DNA of 20,388 bases from CAYRTD01 sp964528675. GTDB taxonomy: Bacteria; Bacteroidota; Bacteroidia; Bacteroidales; GCA-2748055. The position numbers were made by a program, and so were the translations under genes. Below are positions 14,579 through 20,388 of this stretch, one piece after another. The stretch is from contig CAZGTU010000079.1 of the NCBI GenBank assembly GCA_964528675.1, forward strand, positions 1-20,388. Direction: 5' to 3'. The notes under the pieces are model-generated. The model searched no databases and had not been told where the DNA came from. It saw only the letters and a program-made list of their open reading frames with translations. How positions within the stretch are numbered: position 1 is the first letter of the stretch; the number at the start of each line of letters is the position of its first letter.

Positions 14579-15757
14579 ATGAAAAAATTAATATTATTTT
14601 TTTCAATTCTAAGCAAGTTTATTTTTCCATCCTATGCACAAGTAACAGATTTTAAATATGAATTGATAGGTGAATGTAATCTCATTATGGCTGAATTTTC
14701 TTTTGATAACTCTTTCGACCAGGTTGATTCCTGTTGTTGGGATTTTGGCGATGGGGTTGTGGTATGTAGATCCCATTCAAATACAGCCAGTCACATTTAT
14801 AATAATCCAGGTACATATACGGTAGAACTTACGGTTTGGAAGAACGGAACTGACACAAGGATTATTAAAAAAGATTTGGTTGAGGTTTACTTACCACCTA
14901 TTACGGATTTTGAGATAGTTAAAAAATATTCCTCCGATTATGCGCCACTTTTTGTGGAGATTAAAAATAAAACAGTGAAAGGTGACTGTTCAGTAGTCCA
15001 ATATTATTGGGAATTTAGTAATGGATTTACTTCCTCAGTAGAAAATCCTACTTTTTTGTTTGAAACACCGGGTACATATTACGTAAATTTGACCGTTACA
15101 GATACTCTTGGTTGTAGTTCTTTTATTGATGATCATATAGTTGTCAAGGATACTGCTCAAAGGAATGAATTTGAATATATCGTTTCAAATTGCTCTGAGG
15201 ATTCTTGTAACTGGAATAAGCCTCATATTTTAGAAGTTAATGATTTTTTATTGAATCAGTTAGTTGAAAGGAATGATACTTTATTCTTGACAGGTATAAT
15301 TTTACAAAATTGTTGTACAAAAAAGACTGCTACTTTAAATAACTCAAAGGATACTATTTTTATAAAGACATGGGAAGTGGGAGCAGAATGCTATTGCTCA
15401 GATTATTTTTACTTCGAAATTCCCTTGCCAAAAATAAATAATGATTCCATTTATTTGTCATTTAATAATGAAATTATAAGAACGACATTAACAAATGCTG
15501 TTTTAACAATCAATGAATCTAATTTTTACACTTATCCTAATCCAGTCCATGAAAATCTAAAATTAGGTATTCCTAATCATGATTATAGAGGCTATGAATA
15601 TGTTATTCTTGATACTCAAGGAAAGGTAATTCAGGCAGGAGAATTAAATAGTCTATTCCAAATAAAATTAAACTTTGCGGATACAGGGTTATTTTTTATC
15701 AAAGTTAGGAATATGAAAATAAAGAAATTCTATACATCAAGATTTATTAAAATCTAA
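14579..15757 (+). CDS. Secreted PKD-domain protein with T9SS sorting domain
   Basis: The protein has 392 residues from ATG 14579. Upstream in-frame starts exist (14504) but only add sequence ahead of a clear signal peptide (MKKLILFFSIL, ending SYAQ). Two PKD repeats follow: about residues 28-105, with CCWDFGDGVVVC and NNPGTYTVELTVW, and about 110-193, with YYWEFSNGFTSS and FETPGTYYVNLTVTD. A Cys-rich stretch with NCSEDSCNW and NCCTKK (about 204-270) comes next. The C-terminus is a type A T9SS sorting domain (YTYPNPVHENLKL, then GLFFIKVRNMKIKKFYTSRF). PKD domains support carbohydrate or protein binding on the surface. No catalytic domain is visible, so adhesion or binding is a reasonable guess. 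It converges on an IS66 remnant, whose last codon lies 25 bases beyond its stop. Confidence 0.82.
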   Translation: MKKLILFFSILSKFIFPSYAQVTDFKYELIGECNLIMAEFSFDNSFDQVDSCCWDFGDGVVVCRSHSNTASHIYNNPGTYTVELTVWKNGTDTRIIKKDLVEVYLPPITDFEIVKKYSSDYAPLFVEIKNKTVKGDCSVVQYYWEFSNGFTSSVENPTFLFETPGTYYVNLTVTDTLGCSSFIDDHIVVKDTAQRNEFEYIVSNCSEDSCNWNKPHILEVNDFLLNQLVERNDTLFLTGIILQNCCTKKTATLNNSKDTIFIKTWEVGAECYCSDYFYFEIPLPKINNDSIYLSFNNEIIRTTLTNAVLTINESNFYTYPNPVHENLKLGIPNHDYRGYEYVILDTQGKVIQAGELNSLFQIKLNFADTGLFFIKVRNMKIKKFYTSRFIKI

Positions 15758-15781
15758 TACCTTTAAAAATTGAATATTGAT

Positions 15782-16037
15782 TTATAATTTAGAAATAAAT
15801 AAATCTGACCATTTGATGGTCATCGAACCTGCTACCGGATCATATTCCGGCAACCTAAACCGGCCCGAGTCAAGCTTCTTATGATAAATCACCATCCCGG
15901 CATACTCCATATGAAGGATCTTCATAATGTTCTGCTGCCGGTTAATGAAAATAAATACTTCACCGTCCCACACGTCAAGTTGCATCTCTGAGAACACCAC
16001 ACCATTCAAAGTATTGATTTTGATGTAAGTGGAACAT
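15782..16037 (-). pseudogene. tnpB: IS66 tnpB (Orf2), decayed
   Basis: An open frame from about 16009 to 15782 reads LNGVVFSEMQ and then WDGEVFIFINRQQNIMKILH, then GMVIYHKKLDSGRFRLP and ends MTIKWSDLFISKL. This is the conserved body of the small IS66 TnpB (Orf2) protein (usual GDVFIFxNRxRxxxKLLxW). The expected start is an ATG at 16037 (MFHL), eight bases after the second orfA stop, but that frame shifts within about twenty codons. The DMRKSFDGL block of intact proteins is missing, so a deletion of some dozens of bases separates the start from the body. Confidence 0.72.
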
Positions 16038-16042
16038 GTCGG

Positions 16043-16258
16043 TTAATCGTAAAGATGAATAAGTGCTCGGAGTTGTGGCAGGTCAAAACTCTGCTTCAAC
16101 CTGAGTACAGTCCCGTTGGGATAAACCAATTCCAACAAGGTTTCTTTACCGGGAGATGTTTCGGAGCACCCTGACCTCTGTGGCAGATCCTTCCCTGAAG
16201 GCTTTACGATTAAAGGAATAAAATCTTTTCTACCGGATTTTTTTTCTAATTTTTTCTT
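16043..16258 (-). pseudogene. C-terminal fragment of a second IS66 orfA
   Basis: This minus-strand frame is open from a TGA at its upstream end to a TAA at 16043-16045. It reads GRKDFIPLIVKP and, further on, LLELVYPNGTVLRLKQSFDL then LRALIHLYD. The PNGxxLRL pattern with a following Leu-rich helix is the C-terminal signature of IS66 OrfA/TnpA. The N-terminal HTH half is absent. It directly follows a distinct copy of the same signature in the upstream orfA, so it cannot simply be the continuation of that gene. Confidence 0.65.
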
Positions 16259-16298
16259 TCAATAATGAAAGGTATTTCAGCGGTGAGTGCAAACATGG

Positions 16299-16631
16299 TT
16301 ATGGATTTAGCAATGTTTTCAACACTTCGGGATCAACATTCTCCGGGCACATTACCTGTATCCCATTCGGAAACAAAAAGTGCAACTGACCAGGCATACG
16401 TTCCTGTTCAGTCTTTAGTTCCGACTATACCTGTATTGGTATAAATCCGGAAGTCTCTTCTGAAGCTTCATCTTTGGTAAATTCCTCGTGGTATTTCTTT
16501 GCCCAGTATTGAAAAGTGGACAAGGCTATACCATTTTGCTGGCAAAATACCTTTTGTGACAACTTACTGCTTCAGCATGCTTCCACAAGGGAGAACATTT
16601 CAAATCTTGTTTGTCTCTGGTTTTTTCTCAT
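16299..16631 (-). pseudogene. tnpA: IS66 orfA (tnpA) with two in-frame stops
   Basis: From ATG 16631 the frame gives 110 codons to a TAA at 16299-16301, the normal length for IS66 OrfA. It carries the HTH region (QKVFCQQNGIALSTFQYWAK) and the C-terminal LHFLFPNGIQVMCPENVDPE. Two nonsense codons interrupt it: TGA at codon 20 (16572-16574) and TAG at codon 69 (16425-16427). With those repaired, the reading is continuous, so the element decayed by point mutation. A tnpB start (ATG 16296, MFALTAEIPF) follows two bases after the stop and ends at 16246 after 16 codons. Confidence 0.78.
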
Positions 16632-16691
16632 GCACCAAATCTACGCACTCATCTTTAGCCCTAAAAGATGGTTGGTAGGACGGATACGTTA

Positions 16692-19364
16692 TTATTGCAC
16701 AATAGAGTATATGCTACCCTCCTCATACTCGAAAATACCTCCTGAAGAAATATTCAAATTATCATCATTATTTAGCCTAACAGAGCCATTATTAATAATT
16801 TGAAGTGTACCGCCAGATTCAACAAGAATATTTGAATTAAGAATCAGGCCATTGTCAATTTTCAATGTAGCTCCATTCTTTACAGAAATTAAGGCATTAA
16901 AAGGCATAGTGACTTTACATTTGACCACTAAATTAGACTCGACTAAAAGATTTTGACAAAGCTCACGATCACTAGTCCATGTAGTAGAATTTGTAATCAC
17001 AAGATCCGTACCATCATAACAATGACCTTCAATATCAGTTTGCCACAAGCCTCTTCCCCAGGTAGAGGCAAGTAATTTACCTGAAGAATGGTTTAATTCT
17101 AAACCAGTAGTAATGGCATGTGGGAAATCTCCCATTCTAAACCAAATAGTCTCAGTTTCTTTTAAATAGTAAACCCCGATATCAGTTGCTAGAAAAAGAA
17201 TTTGATTACCATAGTCATATTCTATTTTTGAAGTTGGTAAATTTGGCAAATTGTAACTAATATTTGTCCAAGAATTACCTCCATCCGAAGTGGAATAAAT
17301 TTTTTCTCCTGATGACAAACCTCCAAAACATACCCAAACTTTATCAGGATTCTCAGGGTCAATTTCAATATCAACCATTTTCGCCTCATTTACAATGGTA
17401 CCAAGCCCTGAGGTAATATCTGACCAGGAAGCACCGTCATCAGTAGTACGAATAATAGAAGTAGATTGAGTCCAACCTGAAGGTGTCTCTTGATATAACA
17501 CTTTAGTCAAATAAAAATAATTTGGATCTGATTCACTTATAGCCATAGCCATTATTCTGTCATTTGCATATGCAGGAGAAAAATCACTCCACGAAGTGCC
17601 ATTATCATTTGAAACTCGAACTTTGTGCCACCATCCATCATTGGCAGTAGCTAAATAAATTCTGTCTTGATCAGGATGTTGTATAATAGGTTTGTTATAG
17701 CCCATAGTTCTTTGGTTAGTATAGTTCCATGTACTACCTCCGTCTTGAGTATAGTAATATAAATTATTGACCATAGCAAACATATTAGAAGTATTATGTT
17801 CATTAATTAAGCAACTACCTCCGTCACCACCAATGCACATATTTTCCCAAGAAGTTCCATTGTAATAATGTGTTCCACAGTCTCCCACTCCTCCTAGATA
17901 AATATTTGGGTTTTCATCTGAAATAGCAATTGTATAAAACAATGAACCTTGAATACCATTAGAAAGATTCGTCCAGTTAGTGCCACCATCGATAGAAGAA
18001 TAAATGCCCGCATCATTACCTTGATATATGGTTTCAGTTGCTCCATCATTAAAAACATAATAATCTCTCAAATCATCATGTAGTGATGAAGCGATCTTGT
18101 CAAATTCGTAGTTAATAGGATCATACTTATATTGGCTGATTCCTCCTATAAAAATTTCATCCTTGTTCGTTGGTGATATAGCCATATTATGCATCATATA
18201 ATTCCTAGTATATAGATCATCATGATCAACAAGAGTAGTCCAATTTAAACCATTATCAGAGGATTTTTCGAGTGTTGAATAACCAGAAAAATCTCGATAT
18301 ACAATGTAAATTGCATCTGGATCATTAGCTGAAGTTGCTAAATCAATCCAATGTGGATCCTGAGAACTATATTTAAGATTATCTACTAGGTTCGAATTAG
18401 ACCAGCTAGAACCCCCATTAGTTGACCTAAATAAGCTTCCTTTAATATCTGAGTTCAAAGCTGCATTTTGTCCTGCAGAACATATAAATATGGTATTGGG
18501 ATCATTATCTTTTAAGATCATACCAACGTACCGATCATTATTAGCTAATGCTGGTGCATTTGTATCTATCCAATTATATCCACCATCTATTGACTTATAA
18601 ACGGTATTTCTGGATAATGCATATATTATATCATTATTAGTAGGATCTATCAATACTTTTTCCATATATAAATCCTCATCTGGTATATTCGTCATTCTAT
18701 TGGCAACCCAACTAGCCCCATTATCAAAGCTATAAATAATACCCATACCATATACATCGTCCTCTTTTAATGAACCCCCTTGCCCATCCCAGCCAGTTGC
18801 AATGAAGATTTTACCAAAGTTATCAACTTCAATATCTAAAACAGACAAAGCAATGGTGTTATCTGTTAGATTGTTCCATGATGTTCCATTTCTCTTCCAA
18901 AGCCCACCACCATTTAAACCAACATAGAGATCTGATTCATTTGCCCAAACACTGGTTACCTGAGTCAGACCAGTCCCTCTGGCCCTCGAAGCACACGCAG
19001 GTGTAGGAAAGGAAGTAGGTCCTAAAGGTGTCCAGCTTAAAGCAGAAAACGACTTTTTCGATCCAGAATTAATTAGGCTTGAAGCAACTTTTCTAATTTG
19101 AGCCCCATATTCTGCGAATCCACCATTTTTATCTATACGATTACTCCAAAACCATTCCCACCTATAAAAAACATTCTCTTCAATTGTTTCAGGCTTGTCA
19201 TAATATTCTGAAGGTAAATTAAGAGGAGGGTAAAACTGTGATTCGAATTTCTCTAAGACCTCAAAATAAGATATGGTAGAAGGAATAGTAAGATCTTGCC
19301 CATATAGGCATCTGGACCAGACGATAATAATAAAGGTTATCAGTTTGATTAATTTGTATGTCAT
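16692..19364 (-). CDS. Large secreted Asp-box beta-propeller protein (sortilin/VPS10-like)
   Basis: The protein has 890 residues. A signal peptide (about 1-22) ends LYGQ. The block SWTPLGPTSFPTPACASRARG then GLTQVTSVWANESDLYVGLN opens the propeller region. At least eight Asp-box motifs (S/T-x-D-x-G-x-S/T-W) are visible: SFDNGASW, SIDGGYNW, STNGGSSW, SSDNGLNW, SIDGGTNW, TQDGGSTW, SNDNGTSW, TTDDGASW and SDGGNSW. They span about residues 215-690, as in VPS10/sortilin or exo-sialidase-like propellers. The last 110 residues are a right-handed-helix-like region (VKNGATLKIDNGLILNSN then VESGGTLQIINNGSVRLN). The frame stops after GSIYSIVQ with no T9SS sorting domain, although the layout is typical of exported proteins. 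It starts in an ATGA overlap with the preceding gene (19361-19364). The following IS66 remnant begins within about 60 bases. Confidence 0.8.
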   Translation of the reverse strand: MTYKLIKLITFIIIVWSRCLYGQDLTIPSTISYFEVLEKFESQFYPPLNLPSEYYDKPETIEENVFYRWEWFWSNRIDKNGGFAEYGAQIRKVASSLINSGSKKSFSALSWTPLGPTSFPTPACASRARGTGLTQVTSVWANESDLYVGLNGGGLWKRNGTSWNNLTDNTIALSVLDIEVDNFGKIFIATGWDGQGGSLKEDDVYGMGIIYSFDNGASWVANRMTNIPDEDLYMEKVLIDPTNNDIIYALSRNTVYKSIDGGYNWIDTNAPALANNDRYVGMILKDNDPNTIFICSAGQNAALNSDIKGSLFRSTNGGSSWSNSNLVDNLKYSSQDPHWIDLATSANDPDAIYIVYRDFSGYSTLEKSSDNGLNWTTLVDHDDLYTRNYMMHNMAISPTNKDEIFIGGISQYKYDPINYEFDKIASSLHDDLRDYYVFNDGATETIYQGNDAGIYSSIDGGTNWTNLSNGIQGSLFYTIAISDENPNIYLGGVGDCGTHYYNGTSWENMCIGGDGGSCLINEHNTSNMFAMVNNLYYYTQDGGSTWNYTNQRTMGYNKPIIQHPDQDRIYLATANDGWWHKVRVSNDNGTSWSDFSPAYANDRIMAMAISESDPNYFYLTKVLYQETPSGWTQSTSIIRTTDDGASWSDITSGLGTIVNEAKMVDIEIDPENPDKVWVCFGGLSSGEKIYSTSDGGNSWTNISYNLPNLPTSKIEYDYGNQILFLATDIGVYYLKETETIWFRMGDFPHAITTGLELNHSSGKLLASTWGRGLWQTDIEGHCYDGTDLVITNSTTWTSDRELCQNLLVESNLVVKCKVTMPFNALISVKNGATLKIDNGLILNSNILVESGGTLQIINNGSVRLNNDDNLNISSGGIFEYEEGSIYSIVQ

Positions 19365-20239
19365 AGCATAGATGTTTTAATTAGGGGGATAGAATTAGAT
19401 AAAGATTTAAAAAAACGAATCTTTAGGATATAATAACCCGGATTCAATTCACCAATGTCGAAATTCTTATAAAGAACATTGCAATTTTTTTCTCTGTAAA
19501 CCTCCACACCTGATAAATTATAAATGATTATTTCCTCAAAAGGGTTGGTTGTTGAAATGATTAGATGATCAAAACAAGGATTCGGATAAACTTCATATTT
19601 TATCTCTTTTAAAGAATTACTAGTTATGAAGTCACAGGGTTGACAACTCTGATTATTCCATTCAGAATAGCATTGAAGTACATTTTTGGTTTCTCCACTG
19701 AGGTCAAAAGAACCAAAATAACCTAGAAGACCATTTGAAAAGCCGATTCCTTCGGTCAGAGTTTCGGAATGTAGTTCAGGGGCTAATGATTGAATATATC
19801 TTTTATGGAAATTCCCACAAACAAGCACAGAATCTATATGATTTATAATAAAATCATCAATTGGACCAAAAATAGTATCTCCTATTTCAAAACCAAAGGA
19901 ATAAATTGTTATTGGTTCTAATTCATTAATTGGAATAAAAATCACTTTTTTATTCTTAGTATTTTTAATTAATCCTAAATGAATGTTTTTCAGGGTATCA
20001 ATACTTCCATTCGGATAATAGCTGACTTTATCCTTACATAATTTATAATACAAATCATTATTTACGATTGTGTCTCCAGAACAATACAATTGAGATTTCT
20101 CTTCATAACCACCTTTTTCCATATATCTTTCTACCCAATAACCACTTTTGAAATTCATAGATTTATACTCCTGCCCTACACAGGTAATCATATGAACCAT
20201 AAAGCCAAAAAAAGAAACTAAAAAAAATATCGCTTTCAT
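19361..20239 (-). CDS. Secreted protein with T9SS sorting domain
   Basis: The protein has 292 residues. An N-terminal signal (about 1-22, ending CVGQ) precedes a region of short strands (YKSMNFKSGYWVERYMEKGG then YCSGDTIVNNDLYYKLCKDK) with no recognised family. A Cys-containing patch, NNQSCQPCDFI, is followed by a type A sorting domain: YEVYPNPCFDHLIISTTNPF, then IIIYNLSGVEVYRE, IGELNPGYYILKIRFFKS. The layout (signal, about 180 residues of beta structure, QPCDF/RPCDY-like Cys patch, sorting domain) matches the protein at 8695-9576, whose corresponding segment is STRPCDYRLI. The two may be distant paralogues. It lies seven bases after the stop of the partial gene upstream and overlaps the propeller gene by four bases, so all three are probably co-transcribed. 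Confidence 0.78.
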   Translation of the reverse strand: MKAIFFLVSFFGFMVHMITCVGQEYKSMNFKSGYWVERYMEKGGYEEKSQLYCSGDTIVNNDLYYKLCKDKVSYYPNGSIDTLKNIHLGLIKNTKNKKVIFIPINELEPITIYSFGFEIGDTIFGPIDDFIINHIDSVLVCGNFHKRYIQSLAPELHSETLTEGIGFSNGLLGYFGSFDLSGETKNVLQCYSEWNNQSCQPCDFITSNSLKEIKYEVYPNPCFDHLIISTTNPFEEIIIYNLSGVEVYREKNCNVLYKNFDIGELNPGYYILKIRFFKSLSNSIPLIKTSML

Positions 20240-20246
20240 ATCTACC

Positions 20247-20388
20247 TTATTGTGTTATGACAATTCTTTTTGAATCAACAATTCGTCCATCAATTAATAG
20301 AGAATAAATATATATGCCTTCTGAGAATTCAGTTCCAGGAATAACAATTGATATATCCCCTCTATCAACTATATTCTCAGACAGTAGT
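20247..20388 (-). CDS. C-terminal end of a T9SS-exported protein (partial)
   Basis: Only the last 46 codons are in the window, running from the right edge to a TAA at 20247-20249. The frame reads NIVDRGDISIVIPGTEFSEG then IYIYSLLIDGRIVDSKRIVI and ends TQ. This is the final strand pattern of a T9SS sorting domain (GIYxYSLxxDGKxVDxKKMxxT), typical of the variant found on tail-fibre/endosialidase-chaperone-type proteins. The N-terminal domains are unseen. It is the first visible gene of the operon that continues with the 292- and 890-residue proteins. Confidence 0.7.
   Translation of the reverse strand, partial: LLSENIVDRGDISIVIPGTEFSEGIYIYSLLIDGRIVDSKRIVITQ

Larger units (their letters stand above)
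15782..16631 (-). mobile_element. IS66-family remnant, apparently two fused partial copies
   Basis: Reading on the minus strand, 16631 to 15782 contains in order: a complete but nonsense-mutated orfA (tnpA), the first few codons of a tnpB (ATG at 16296), then the C-terminal part of a second, different orfA, and a tnpB lacking its proper N-terminus. The large DDE transposase (tnpC, about 500 residues) that follows in intact IS66 elements is absent; the PKD protein gene lies there instead. This arrangement is best explained by insertion of or recombination between two related elements followed by decay. I could not define terminal inverted repeats or a target duplication. Confidence 0.75.

Noticed and set aside
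16516..16803. 95-codon ORF on the + strand
   Set aside because: It is antisense to the decayed IS66 orfA and the propeller gene's end, with no recognisable domain.
1..20388. rRNA or tRNA genes, integrase attachment sites, phage genes
   Set aside because: No tRNA-like cloverleaf, rRNA-like segment, integrase or phage structural gene was recognised by eye; a tRNAscan-type search was not possible.

Overview
The window looks like a chromosomal segment from a member of the Bacteroidota, most likely Bacteroidales or a Marinilabiliales/Prolixibacteraceae-like marine or sediment lineage. The grounds are several secreted proteins ending in type IX secretion (T9SS) sorting domains, -7 elements of the TAnnTTTG type used by the Bacteroidota primary sigma factor, an absence of clear Shine-Dalgarno sequences, a folP-cdaA gene pair, and a DoxX protein of the kind named after Bacteroides BT_3928. 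The species assignment is inference only.

Layout. 1-693 (-): 3'-truncated DUF1338 (HglS-like) oxygenase. 694-1640: a decayed stretch with the C-terminal remnant of a DDE transposase, a cluster of three hairpins, and a heptamer (CTTCSAG) repeat. 1641-4187 (-): compact housekeeping operon folP - cdaA - mscS (dihydropteroate synthase, c-di-AMP cyclase, MscS channel). 4275-7912 (+): divergent overlapping operon tmk - DoxX/thioredoxin-like membrane protein with an internal domain duplication - OppB/DppB-type permease without a partner permease. 7974-8609: a 41-codon ORF and an internally deleted DNA-alkylation-repair gene. 8695-9576: a T9SS-exported protein. 9577-10013: gene-free DNA holding a precise 21-bp tandem repeat. 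10014-10438: a vapBC-like pair whose PIN toxin is truncated. 10574-12871: a large clan GH-A glycoside-hydrolase-like lipoprotein followed by a strong terminator. 13069-13958: a higBA-type toxin-antitoxin pair. 13978-14409 (-): a small predicted lipoprotein. 14579-15757 (+): a two-PKD-domain T9SS protein. 15782-16631 (-): a nonsense-riddled IS66-family remnant that appears to join pieces of two elements. 16692-20388 (-): a tightly packed operon of three secreted proteins (Asp-box beta-propeller protein, T9SS protein, and the C-terminus of another T9SS protein).

How it fits together. Positions 1641-7912 are ordinary core chromosome: folate, nucleotide, c-di-AMP and osmotic functions plus membrane proteins. 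From about 7.9 kb onward the window is accessory in character: pseudogenes, toxin-antitoxin modules, IS debris, tandem repeats and AT-rich cell-surface or secreted proteins. I did not find a clear new defence or biosynthetic system. The most interesting items are the duplicated thioredoxin-like half of the DoxX protein, the 21-bp repeat array, the nested IS66 remains lying against an export-signal-less propeller protein, and the internally deleted AlkD-like gene.
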